Of a DNA stretch of 64,000 bases, positions 1 through 7,807 are shown piece by piece (the stretch's first letter is position 1; every line of letters starts with the position of its first letter). The notes below the pieces were generated by a model. It had not been told where the DNA came from. It did no database searches and saw only the letters and a program-made list of their open reading frames with translations. Origin of the DNA: Calditrichia bacterium (GTDB lineage: Bacteria > Calditrichota > Calditrichia > RBG-13-44-9 > J075); contig JACKAP010000004.1 in assembly GCA_020635015.1 (NCBI GenBank), positions 186,001 through 250,000 of the forward strand, read 5' to 3'. The position numbers were made by a program, and so were the translations under genes.

Positions 1-1
1 G

Positions 2-697
2 ATCCGCCGCGGAAGTCTGGCGAACAGTGCTGCCAGTGATTTTCAAGCGCAGGCAGCGCCTTATTTCGTGACGGATCTGGATTGGAACATCGGGTTGATG
101 AAAGCCTATAAGCTGGTGCACCGCTGGCCCTTTCCGGAGCGCCCGGTCAATTATGATCAATACCCTCCCTATGGCGATCCTCAGTCTGTGCGGGTGGCGT
201 ACGATTACCTGTTCAATCACCATGACTGGATGAAGGCGCATTATGATATGGCCGACCTTTATCTGCAGCAGGAAAAGTGGGAGAAAGCCCGCCGGGAGTA
301 TCACGCGGTCAGCCTGCTGCTGCCGGAAAACCCTGATCCCTACAGCCTGATCGCCCGCACCTACAAAGCCCAGCAGCGATGGGCCCTGTGCGCTGAATAT
401 TATCAGAAAGCCCTGCAATTCCGTCCCAACAGCGGCATGCTGCTCTATCAGCTTGCCCTGGCTCAGTGGGAACTGCCTTCACGCTCCGCTGCCCTGGCAA
501 ATATGGAAAAAGCCGCCTACGCACGGGACTTCACCGAGCAGGAACAGGCCAATGCCCATTATTATCTGGCCGGCTTCCTGGTAGAGAGCGGACGCGTAGG
601 GGAGGCCCGGACCGCATTGGAAAATCTGCTGGCGCGATATCCCTCCTTTCAACCCGCCCGGCAACTGTTGCAGCAGTTGCGCATATCCCCGGACTAA
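2..697 (+). CDS. TPR-repeat protein, C-terminal part (5' end outside window)
   Basis: The frame is open from base 2, so the true start lies upstream; the first in-frame GTG (68) is probably internal because the readable residues before it continue naturally into the protein. From about visible residue 75 onward there are helix-turn-helix pairs typical of tetratricopeptide repeats (for example YDMADLYLQQEKWEKARREY, then two or three similar 34-residue units with conserved Ala, Gly/Ala, Tyr and Pro). TPRs mediate protein contacts. The part before the repeats (WPFPERPVNYDQYPPYG) suggests the end of another, perhaps enzymatic, domain whose family cannot be named from this fragment. No gene follows for 315 bases. 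Confidence 0.75.
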   Translation: MRRGSLANSAASDFQAQAAPYFVTDLDWNIGLMKAYKLVHRWPFPERPVNYDQYPPYGDPQSVRVAYDYLFNHHDWMKAHYDMADLYLQQEKWEKARREYHAVSLLLPENPDPYSLIARTYKAQQRWALCAEYYQKALQFRPNSGMLLYQLALAQWELPSRSAALANMEKAAYARDFTEQEQANAHYYLAGFLVESGRVGEARTALENLLARYPSFQPARQLLQQLRISPD

Positions 698-732
698 ATT
701 ATTACGTTTGATATCAAGCCCTCTTAACGTAC

Positions 733-799
733 AGATTCCTCGGCTGGCACCTCGGAATGACACGATGTCGTCATTTCGAACGCCGTTTGTGAGAAATCC
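733..799. repeat. Palindromic intergenic repeat, AGATTYCTC...GAATGAC family
   Basis: The left arm starts AGATTCCTCGG and ends GGAATGAC (733-761); the right arm starts GTCATTTCGAACG and ends GAGAAATC (770-798). The arms are imperfect inverted copies. The same right arm recurs in a nearly perfect hairpin at 40912-40980. The rest of the 698-1012 gap is AT-rich and holds the operator-like repeat at 939-959. Confidence 0.6.
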
Positions 800-938
800 A
801 TAACGGTAAAAAAACTTAGTATCCAACCTACTTCACATCAACATTATCAAAATAATAACAAATGATTTATCAAATTAATAACCGCCCCGGTGATTTTGGT
901 AAATTGCTTGTCTACAATTTCAATAAAAACAAATTCTT

Positions 939-959
939 GAGAATTCTGTGAGAATTCTG
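939..959. promoter_or_regulatory. Two tandem AGAATTCT palindromes (operator-like)
   Basis: TGAGAATTCTG occurs twice in direct succession, giving two 8-base palindromes AGAATTCT at 940-947 and 951-958, 11 bases (one helical turn) apart and about 55 bases before the symporter start at 1013. The geometry suits a dimeric repressor or activator. Between it and the start, CCTCTGTT and AACAGGGG (about 981-1001) can form a small hairpin next to the GGGGCGGA ribosome-binding site. The regulator is unknown. Confidence 0.3.
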
Positions 960-1012
960 GCACATTCTATGTAGTAGAGTCCTCTGTTAGGCGAACAGGG
1001 GCGGAATACTAA

Positions 1013-2608
1013 ATGGCAAGCTTAGACATTTTTATCATTCTGCTGTATTTCGTGGTGGTGATGACCGCCGGCTTTTACTATGCCCGGCAGAAGAAAGAAA
1101 CGACCAAGGATTTCTTTCTGGCCGGGCGTTATTTGGGCTGGTTTGTTATCGGCACCTCACTGTTTGCCACCAATATTTCCAGCGAACATTTTGTCGGTTT
1201 GGCCGGTCATGGCGCTACCAGCGGCATGGCGGTAGGCAACTTCGAGTGGTTGGCGATCTTCGCCCTGATCCTGCTCGGCTGGATCTTTGCGCCGATCTTT
1301 CTGCGCGCCCGGATATATACCGTTCCGGAGTTTTTCGGTAAGCGTTATAACAAGGCTACTCAGGTATATCTGAGCGCACTGTCGATTCTGGCTTATGTCG
1401 CAACTAAAATTTCGGTGAGCCTGTTTGCCGGCGGATTGTTGCTGCATGAACTGCTGGGCTGGGATTTTTACACCTCGGCGATTGTCATGATGGCGATTAC
1501 CGGGATTTATACCATCGTGGGGGGGATGCGCGCGGTGGTCTATACCTCGGTGATTCAGGCATTCTTCCTGATCGGCGGTGCCCTGGTGCTCACCCTCTTC
1601 GGCCTTAAAGAAGTCGGTGGCCTCAGCGGATTGCAGGCGCGGCTGCCGGCGGATTTTTTTACGGTATTCCGCCCGGCCGATGATCCGGATTTTCCCTGGA
1701 CCGGGATTGTCTTCGGGGCGCCGATACTGGCGATCTGGTACTGGTGCACCGACCAGTACATCGTGCAGCGTATGCTCTGCGCCAAAGACGTCTGCGCTGC
1801 CCGCAGCGGAGCGATCTTGACCGGTTTCCTGAAACTGCTGCCGGCGTTTATCCTGGTGCTGCCGGGACTGATTGCCGCCGCTTTATTCCCGGAAACCGGG
1901 GGGGATCAGGCTTACGCAGTGCTGCTCAAAAGCTATCTCCTGCCCGCCGGCCTGAAAGGCCTGGTATTTGCCGGGGTGCTGGCGGCTTTGATGTCTTCCC
2001 TGGCGGCGAGCTTTATTAGCATCTCAACCCTTTTTACCATGGATTTTTACCGTCATTTCGATCCCCAGGCCCCGGAGAAAAAGCTGGTGCTGGTGGGACG
2101 ATTGACCGCCACCGCCATCGTAGCGGTCAGCATCTTATGGATTCCCCTTTTTAAACAACTCGACTCTCACCTTTACATTTTTCTGCAGAGCATTCAATCC
2201 TATATCAGTCCCCCCATCGCCGCGGTGTTTTTGCTGGGTATTTTCTTCCGGCGCGGCAACGGCAAGGGCGCAATGTGGGCACTGGTGCTGGGCGGGCTGA
2301 TCGGGCTTGCCCGGATTATGGTGGAATGGATGGATCCGGCGAACATCGCCGACATTTCCCTGCTTTTCTGGCTCCGGGAGATCAATTATCTGCATTTTGC
2401 GATTTACTTGTTTGTGTTTTCGATCCTGATCATGATCACAGCCAGCCTGCTGAGCGAAGCGCCCTTTTACAGCCGCATTCGCGAACTGACCTTTTCCGGA
2501 GGGGTTGCCGCTTATGCCCTGGATTCTGCCCGGGGCAAGCGGTTTAACTGGATGATCTCCGCTACCCTCGTGGTGGTGCTCTTCGGGCTCTGGGGGGTGT
2601 TCTCATGA
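1013..2608 (+). CDS. Sodium/solute symporter (SSS family, SGLT-like)
   Basis: A 531-residue integral membrane protein with about 13-14 hydrophobic segments. It fits the SSS family: early DFFLAGRYLGWFVIGTSLFATNISSEHFVG block (split here only by length), and a late GVLAALMSSLAASFISIST core followed by LFTMDFYRHF, the usual TM8-like sodium-site region. By family knowledge it couples sodium influx to uptake of a sugar or similar organic solute across the inner membrane; the substrate cannot be read. The start is ATG at 1013 with GGGGCGGA about 8 bases upstream. Its stop overlaps an ATG of the next gene (ATGA), so the two are probably co-transcribed. Sugar context favours a monosaccharide substrate. 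Confidence 0.88.
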   Translation: MASLDIFIILLYFVVVMTAGFYYARQKKETTKDFFLAGRYLGWFVIGTSLFATNISSEHFVGLAGHGATSGMAVGNFEWLAIFALILLGWIFAPIFLRARIYTVPEFFGKRYNKATQVYLSALSILAYVATKISVSLFAGGLLLHELLGWDFYTSAIVMMAITGIYTIVGGMRAVVYTSVIQAFFLIGGALVLTLFGLKEVGGLSGLQARLPADFFTVFRPADDPDFPWTGIVFGAPILAIWYWCTDQYIVQRMLCAKDVCAARSGAILTGFLKLLPAFILVLPGLIAAALFPETGGDQAYAVLLKSYLLPAGLKGLVFAGVLAALMSSLAASFISISTLFTMDFYRHFDPQAPEKKLVLVGRLTATAIVAVSILWIPLFKQLDSHLYIFLQSIQSYISPPIAAVFLLGIFFRRGNGKGAMWALVLGGLIGLARIMVEWMDPANIADISLLFWLREINYLHFAIYLFVFSILIMITASLLSEAPFYSRIRELTFSGGVAAYALDSARGKRFNWMISATLVVVLFGLWGVFS

Positions 2609-2628
2609 TCTTGACAAGGGAGCTTTAT

Positions 2629-4125
2629 ATGCGTTTCTATCGTCATTGTGCGGTGCTGGCGGCTGTACTGCTGCTGGCGGGATATGGCTGCGCCGGCCAT
2701 GAAGAGGAGCCGGCCCCGCTCGCGGATACGCAATCCGACGCAGCAGTGGCCAGCGCCGGTACGCGTTCGATCGACTGGCGGCTGCTGCAACGCAGTTTCC
2801 AGCTCGATGCCCGCTGGCAGCGCGGCCAGACCCGGGAAGCGGCATACCGCCTGCAGTTGGATTACCTGATCGACCAAAAGCTGCTCGCCCAGGAAGCCCT
2901 GGCAAACGGCGCGCTGCAAGATCCCGCCCTCGCCGGTTACCTTCAGGCTATTCAGGAAAAAGAAATGATCAAGGAACTCTATCGCCGGGAAGTGGCCTCC
3001 CGGGTAGAGATCAGCGAAGAGACCTACCGGCAGGCCTATCGTTATTCGAAAAAGAAAGTGCAGTTCGAGTATATCACCACCCCGGACCTTGAAAGGGCTC
3101 GGATCTATCTGCAGCAACTGCGCAAGCTGCCGCTCGGCGACATCGTATTGAAAGATGCCGGCACGGACGAAAAAGGGGTTTCCCCGATGTTCGGTTTCGG
3201 TGATGTGGCCGAGGAGTTGGAGCCGCTGGTGTTTGAGATGGAAGCGCAGGAGGTGGGCGGCCCGGTGGAAGTTGAAGGTAATTTTATGGTGGTGAAAGTA
3301 GTTGACGGCCAAGTGGAAAAATTCATGTCCGAAATCGATTATGCCACCGAAAAAAGCCGTATCAAGCGGGTTCTCTTTGATCGCCGAGCCGGGGACATCT
3401 CCAACGCCTATATCGAAAGCCTGCTTAAAGATGAGAATGTGCGCATCAATCCCCGGGCTTTTACCCCCCTGGCCCGGAAATTTGCCGAGATCGTTGAGAA
3501 CAAAACCTCGGCGGAACCGTTCCCGGTGTATGTCAGCGACCGTGAGCTGCATACGGTGCAGGCGCAGTTGGCCGACCTTGGCGATGCGGTGCTGGTCAGT
3601 TTCAATGCCGGGCAGTTGACGGTAAAGGAATTCCTCACCCGCCTGCAGAATATGCCCAACGGCATCCGCCCAAAAGTGAATATGGCCCCTCATCTGCGCA
3701 AGGCCATCGCCGGGGTGGTGCGCAATTATTACCTCGCCGCCGAAGCCCGCCGACAGGGGCTGGATCAGTCGCCGGAAGTACTATACGAAGTGCAGGCCCA
3801 GCAAGACGAGGCGCTGGCGATCTACTGGTCGGGCAAGATCCGCCGGCGGCTGGCGGTGAGCGCGGAGGAGGTCGCCGAATTCAAACAAAAAGAGAAATAT
3901 GCCGAGGTCAATCAGCGCCTGAACGGCACCTTAGACGACCAGCGGGTGCGCCAGATTATTCTCGATGTCAAATTCGCCCGGCGGCAGATCGAGATCGCCG
4001 ATAGCCTGCGCGGGGTCTACAGCGCGGCAGTGGATTCGCTGCAACTGCGGGCGCTGGTTAAAGCGCCGGATGAAATGATCAACGAAACCCCGGTGGGTTT
4101 TGCCTACCGGGAGCAGTTTCAATGA
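2629..4125 (+). CDS. Parvulin/SurA-like peptidyl-prolyl isomerase lipoprotein
   Basis: An ATG at 2605 overlaps the symporter stop, but the ATG at 2629 has AAGGGAG 7 bases upstream and starts a lipoprotein-like signal sequence (hydrophobic VLAAVLLLAGYGC, candidate lipidated Cys). That start gives 498 residues. The N-terminal third resembles the SurA/PrsA chaperone helix bundle (AAYRLQLDYLIDQKLLAQEA). The middle has a PpiC-type pattern: FGFGDVAEELEPLVFEMEAQ, then EVGGPVEVEGNFMVVKVVD. A second helical half follows. By family it would help outer-membrane or secreted proteins fold in the periplasm. Catalytic residues are not confidently conserved, so a pure chaperone role is possible. Coupling to a symporter is unusual. 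Confidence 0.72.
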   Translation: MRFYRHCAVLAAVLLLAGYGCAGHEEEPAPLADTQSDAAVASAGTRSIDWRLLQRSFQLDARWQRGQTREAAYRLQLDYLIDQKLLAQEALANGALQDPALAGYLQAIQEKEMIKELYRREVASRVEISEETYRQAYRYSKKKVQFEYITTPDLERARIYLQQLRKLPLGDIVLKDAGTDEKGVSPMFGFGDVAEELEPLVFEMEAQEVGGPVEVEGNFMVVKVVDGQVEKFMSEIDYATEKSRIKRVLFDRRAGDISNAYIESLLKDENVRINPRAFTPLARKFAEIVENKTSAEPFPVYVSDRELHTVQAQLADLGDAVLVSFNAGQLTVKEFLTRLQNMPNGIRPKVNMAPHLRKAIAGVVRNYYLAAEARRQGLDQSPEVLYEVQAQQDEALAIYWSGKIRRRLAVSAEEVAEFKQKEKYAEVNQRLNGTLDDQRVRQIILDVKFARRQIEIADSLRGVYSAAVDSLQLRALVKAPDEMINETPVGFAYREQFQ

Positions 4126-4126
4126 C

Positions 4127-4223
4127 GAGTGAATGGGTTAATGGGTGGATGAGTTGATGGGTTAACTGAAACTTCCTGATGATTACGTATTAACCCATAT
4201 ACCCATTCACCCATACACTCATC
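4127..4223. repeat. Palindrome with 8-base tandem repeat arms (GGGTTAAT type)
   Basis: The left arm (4127-4165) is four degenerate 8-mers of the GGGTTGAT type; the right arm (4190-4223) is the inverted equivalent (AACCCATA, TACCCATT, CACCCATA, CACTCATC). It starts directly after the stop codon at 4125. One of the window's many palindromes with tandem-repeat arms. Confidence 0.7.
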
Positions 4224-4343
4224 AACAATTAGAAGAATTATCTACACGTACATATTTTCATCATGATCAACGGAGCCCGGGAAGCCGGGGGTAAAAATCA
4301 TTCAGCATTTATTCAGTCTAACTTAATCAGGAGGTAGTACACA

Positions 4344-6836
4344 ATGAACAAATGGTTGCTATCGTTGTTGGTGGTAGTGGCATTTAGCGGGTTGCTCAAT
4401 GCCCAGTTTGTATTTGACCGGTTCGAGGTCCACCCGGATTCGACTTATTCCGGTGTTTATGCCTCGGTAAACGACACCAGCCGGGTGGTGCTGACGCTGG
4501 AAAACAGCATCGTACACGAAGGCAGCACTGCGCTCCGCTACGATTGGCGGGTACAGCGAGGGGAGTCCTGGGGCGGGTTTGCCAAGTATGAAATGTGGCA
4601 CCCGGATTCGATGGGCGTGTGGAATTTTTCCCCCTACGAAAACCTGAGCATCTGGTACTATAACGATGTGCCCTCCAGCGACCCCAGCCGGATTCACCTG
4701 CGCATTCAGTTTTTTGATGTCAGCGATGTGGCCCTGCCCATGCCGTCTTATGATGCCGGCCAGACCGAATTGTGGTATTCGTTCGAATACGTGCTGGACG
4801 ATCCCCAGGGCTGGAACCAGATTCTCCTGCCCCTGGAAGATGTGGGAGCCGCGGCGACCAACGGCAGCAACGGCTTTTGGCGCACCGGCTGGTCCGGCAT
4901 CACCGGGAACGATCACCTCGACCTGGATCAAGTTAAAGGGATCGGCCTGGAAATTTCCATCGATGCACCGCAGGATTTCAGCGTGCATACCGGCCAGATC
5001 ATCTTCGATTACCTGACCTTCGAAGGCTACCGGCCGCTTCCGTTTATCGTATTCAACGGCAGCATTTTCCCGACCCGGCTCGGCAGTCCTTTTACCTGGG
5101 GCCAATCTTCGGTTTCGGTTGTAGAAGGTGGCGGCATCGAGGGAACCAATGCCATCAGATGGGTTCAGGGAGACGAATGGGGTAATGGATATACCGGATG
5201 GGGCTTTAATGTCGATCCTCCGCAATTCATGCTGGGCGGCTGGATGAGCGATTCCATGAAATTTGCGATGAAAACCGGGTCGAGCACCGGTGAATTGCGG
5301 CTTCAATTCGAATCCGGCGCCAATGGGAAAGTCGGTTACAACTTTACGCCGATCACCGACAACCAGTGGCATGACTATGCCTTCCCCTTGAGAGATTTTG
5401 TTTATGTGGAGGGCACCACCGATTTCGATACCAGCGCGGTAACGGTGGTTCAGATTCTGGCTGAAGGCACGGGTGTCGCCGGTAATGAAGTCTTTATCGA
5501 TTACTGGTGGACCGGTAACCCGCCCATCGACATCATACCTCCGTTGGCGCCTTCACCGGTGTTCGTGGTGCAGGAAACCAAGTCCAACCTGGTCACCTGG
5601 ATCGACGTTGCCGGGGAAACAGGCGAAACCTACAATGTCTATTATAGCAAAAACCCGATCAGCGATGTGAAAGCCGAGGGTGTGGATGTGGTGGATTACG
5701 GTATTGGCCGCCCGGAAAACGAGCAGGCCTGGAGCCACCTGTTGTTCTCGCCCCTGGCGGATTCCTCCCTGACCTACTACTATGCCGTAACCTGTGTGGA
5801 CGCTGCCGGGAATGAAGGCCCCGCCGCGACGATTGCCTCGCCGGTGACCAATACCTCCAAGGGGATCGGCACCATGGCCCTGGGGCAGGTCGGTGCAGGG
5901 AACTTTGCCGCCGACGGTAACCTGAGTGAGTGGAGTGGGGTGAAAGAACTGCGCATGTTCCCCTCGGAAGGCGCGCATATCGTGACCAACACTACGGTCA
6001 GCGGTGACGGCGACCTGGCGGTGAAAGCCTACCTGGCAGCCGATAATGATTATTTCTATTTTGCGTTTGACATCGATGATGATGTGCTGGACACCACCGC
6101 AGCCAATTCTTATGAAAAAGACTCTCCCGATCTGTTCCTGGGCCTGTTCAATTTCCACGGTGCCCCTCCGGGCGCATACGGCCGGGACGATAAGCCCCAT
6201 TACCATTTCCGCTTTCTGCATGATCGGGTAATCGAGGATAACCTGAGTTCGGTTACCGTCATTACCACCGCTTCCGCCGATTATTACTGGGGCACCAAAT
6301 TCCCGATCGGCTATGTGATTGAAGGACGGATATCCTGGGCCGACATCGCCGCATTGGCGGGCGATGAGGTTTTTGTGCCGAACAACGGCATCCGTATTCC
6401 GCTCGACTTCTCCATCAACGACGCCGACGGCGGCGGGGTGCGGGAAGGGATTATGACCTGGTCGCCTTACAATGACGATACCTCCTGGCAGGGCCCCTTA
6501 TACTGGCTCTACAGCTGGGTGGGCGATAAGATGGAAGGCATCGAGGATGATCTTACGGTTGGCGTGACGCCTCTGACCTATGACCTGGCGCAGAACTATC
6601 CCAACCCCTTCAACCCCTCTACCACCATCGCCTATCAATTGGCCGGGGTAGAGGATGTCAGTCTGGAAGTGTTCAATGTGCTGGGACAGAAAGTGGCCAC
6701 CCTGGTGCGCCAGAAGCAATCCGCCGGCAAATACCAGGTGAATTTTGACGCCCGCGACCTGTCATCCGGTATCTATTTCTACCGCCTGCAGGCCGGGAAG
6801 TATGTGAAAGTCCACAAAATGATCCTGATGAAATAG
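4344..6836 (+). CDS. Secreted carbohydrate-binding T9SS cargo protein (CBM9-like/DOMON)
   Basis: An 830-residue protein with signal peptide MNKWLLSLLVVVAFSGLLNA and a strong ribosome-binding site AGGAGG 7 bases before ATG. Order: two beta-rich galactose-binding-like regions (about 25-230 and 235-395; FDRFEVHPDS, HEGSTALRYDW), a fibronectin III-like domain (about 400-505), a CBM9/DOMON-like domain (about 515-740; AADGNLSEWSG, DNDYFYFAFDIDDD) and a T9SS type A sorting domain (about 750-830) with LAQNYPNPFNPSTTIAYQL and GIYFYRLQAGKYV. CBM9 domains bind sugar ends; the sorting domain implies export through T9SS and cell-surface attachment. No catalytic domain is recognised, so it may capture polysaccharide. 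It heads the saccharide locus that continues with the TonB receptor. Confidence 0.85.
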   Translation: MNKWLLSLLVVVAFSGLLNAQFVFDRFEVHPDSTYSGVYASVNDTSRVVLTLENSIVHEGSTALRYDWRVQRGESWGGFAKYEMWHPDSMGVWNFSPYENLSIWYYNDVPSSDPSRIHLRIQFFDVSDVALPMPSYDAGQTELWYSFEYVLDDPQGWNQILLPLEDVGAAATNGSNGFWRTGWSGITGNDHLDLDQVKGIGLEISIDAPQDFSVHTGQIIFDYLTFEGYRPLPFIVFNGSIFPTRLGSPFTWGQSSVSVVEGGGIEGTNAIRWVQGDEWGNGYTGWGFNVDPPQFMLGGWMSDSMKFAMKTGSSTGELRLQFESGANGKVGYNFTPITDNQWHDYAFPLRDFVYVEGTTDFDTSAVTVVQILAEGTGVAGNEVFIDYWWTGNPPIDIIPPLAPSPVFVVQETKSNLVTWIDVAGETGETYNVYYSKNPISDVKAEGVDVVDYGIGRPENEQAWSHLLFSPLADSSLTYYYAVTCVDAAGNEGPAATIASPVTNTSKGIGTMALGQVGAGNFAADGNLSEWSGVKELRMFPSEGAHIVTNTTVSGDGDLAVKAYLAADNDYFYFAFDIDDDVLDTTAANSYEKDSPDLFLGLFNFHGAPPGAYGRDDKPHYHFRFLHDRVIEDNLSSVTVITTASADYYWGTKFPIGYVIEGRISWADIAALAGDEVFVPNNGIRIPLDFSINDADGGGVREGIMTWSPYNDDTSWQGPLYWLYSWVGDKMEGIEDDLTVGVTPLTYDLAQNYPNPFNPSTTIAYQLAGVEDVSLEVFNVLGQKVATLVRQKQSAGKYQVNFDARDLSSGIYFYRLQAGKYVKVHKMILMK

Positions 6837-6843
6837 GCTTTTT

Positions 6844-6880
6844 CGTATGTGCTGACCCGGACTACGGGTCAGCACATACG
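6844..6880 (+). terminator. Perfect 16-bp hairpin after T9SS gene
   Basis: Arms CGTATGTGCTGACCCG (6844-6859) and CGGGTCAGCACATACG (6865-6880) with a 5-base loop, 8 bases after the stop; T-rich sequence follows some 8 bases later. A related stem (GTATGACCC/GGGTCATAC) follows the T9SS-domain genes at 20254 and 60946. Confidence 0.75.
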
Positions 6881-6945
6881 ATATCACTCTTTTCGTTTTT
6901 AGCCGATTGTAAAAAAGCAAAAAAACCGCGCTGAAGGCGCAACGT

Positions 6946-7068
6946 TCAACCCTGTAGCCCGGGATCGCCCCGGGAGTGCGTAAGATTAGCAACCCACCTC
7001 CGCCGCGCTCCCTGGCGCTGAGGAGAGGAGAGCTCTTGAGCCGATGAACGCCGGCGGACGGTGGGTTG
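6946..7068. repeat. Structured GC-rich palindromic element
   Basis: CCCGGG-ATCG-CCCCGGG forms a hairpin near 6958-6973, and CAACCCACCTCCGCCG (6990-7005) is inverted as CGGCGGACGGTGGGTTG (7052-7068). TTCAACCC and GGGTTGAA bound the whole. The antisense reading frame across it is an artefact of the repeat. Together with the terminator it fills the 305-base gap before the TonB receptor; no gene is visible. Confidence 0.5.
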
Positions 7069-7144
7069 AATAAAGATGCGATAGACAGGATTAAATGATA
7101 AGGTCTAAGCAAATTCAATTATCATGTAACTACAAAAAAGCAGA

Positions 7145-7807
7145 GTGCATATGATGCGTGATGTGACGATCGCTCGAGACAACCGGCCGGCAATGCGAGA
7201 CGGCTTCCGCCGCTTCCGGCCGCTGCTGGCTTTTTTCCTGGCCATCTGCCTTGCCGCTCCCGCGCTGGCCGGCACGACCGGGAAGATCGCCGGGGTGGTT
7301 AAAGAAAAAGACAGCGGCGAGCCGCTGATCGGAGCCAATATCTATATCGACGGTTACCCCTTTGGGGCGGCCACCGATCTGGACGGGTACTATTATATCC
7401 TGAATGTCCCACCCGGCACCTACACCCTGGTGGCGCAGATGATCGGTTATCAGGAGGTCCGCATCACCGATGTGCGGGTGAATGTGGACCTGACCACCAA
7501 GATCAACCTCGATCTGGGTACCGAGACGGTTGAGGGCGCCGAAGTGGTGGTCACCGCCGACCGCCCCCTGATCAATAAGGACCTGACTTCGACTTCGGTG
7601 AACATCACCGCCGACGAGATCAAAGCCCTGCCGGTGGATGACTTCAACGAAGTGGTGAATCTGCAGGCCGGGGTGGTGGCCGGGCACTTCCGGGGCGGCC
7701 GCGACGGCGAAGTGCTTTACATGCTGGACGGCATCCCGGTGAACGATCCTTCAACAACAGCCTGGGGATCGAGGTGGAAAATTCCTCCATCCAGCAGTTG
7801 GAGGTGA
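7145..7807 (+). CDS. SusC-like TonB-dependent receptor, N-terminal part (frameshifted)
   Basis: This is the first part of one gene that continues in another frame at 7774. It shows a signal peptide (LLAFFLAICLAAPALAG), a carboxypeptidase-regulatory-like beta-sandwich (GKIAGVVKEKDSGEPLIGAN through NVPPGTYTLVAQMIGYQEV) and the plug domain (EVVVTADRPLINKDLTSTS, ITADEIKALPVDDF, YMLDGIPVND). After codon GAT at 7745-7747 only two bases (CC) precede TTC in the continuing frame, so one base is missing around 7748-7749; the last 19 codons here are out of frame. The start is uncertain: GTG 7145, ATG 7151, 7154 or 7193, none with a clear ribosome-binding site. Confidence 0.85.
   Translation: MHMMRDVTIARDNRPAMRDGFRRFRPLLAFFLAICLAAPALAGTTGKIAGVVKEKDSGEPLIGANIYIDGYPFGAATDLDGYYYILNVPPGTYTLVAQMIGYQEVRITDVRVNVDLTTKINLDLGTETVEGAEVVVTADRPLINKDLTSTSVNITADEIKALPVDDFNEVVNLQAGVVAGHFRGGRDGEVLYMLDGIPVNDPSTTAWGSRWKIPPSSSWR

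Noticed and set aside
2512..3693. Long minus-strand frame (393 codons) opposite the parvulin-like gene
   Set aside because: It is antisense to a convincing gene, shows no domain pattern and His/Gly-rich composition typical of reverse-complement frames.
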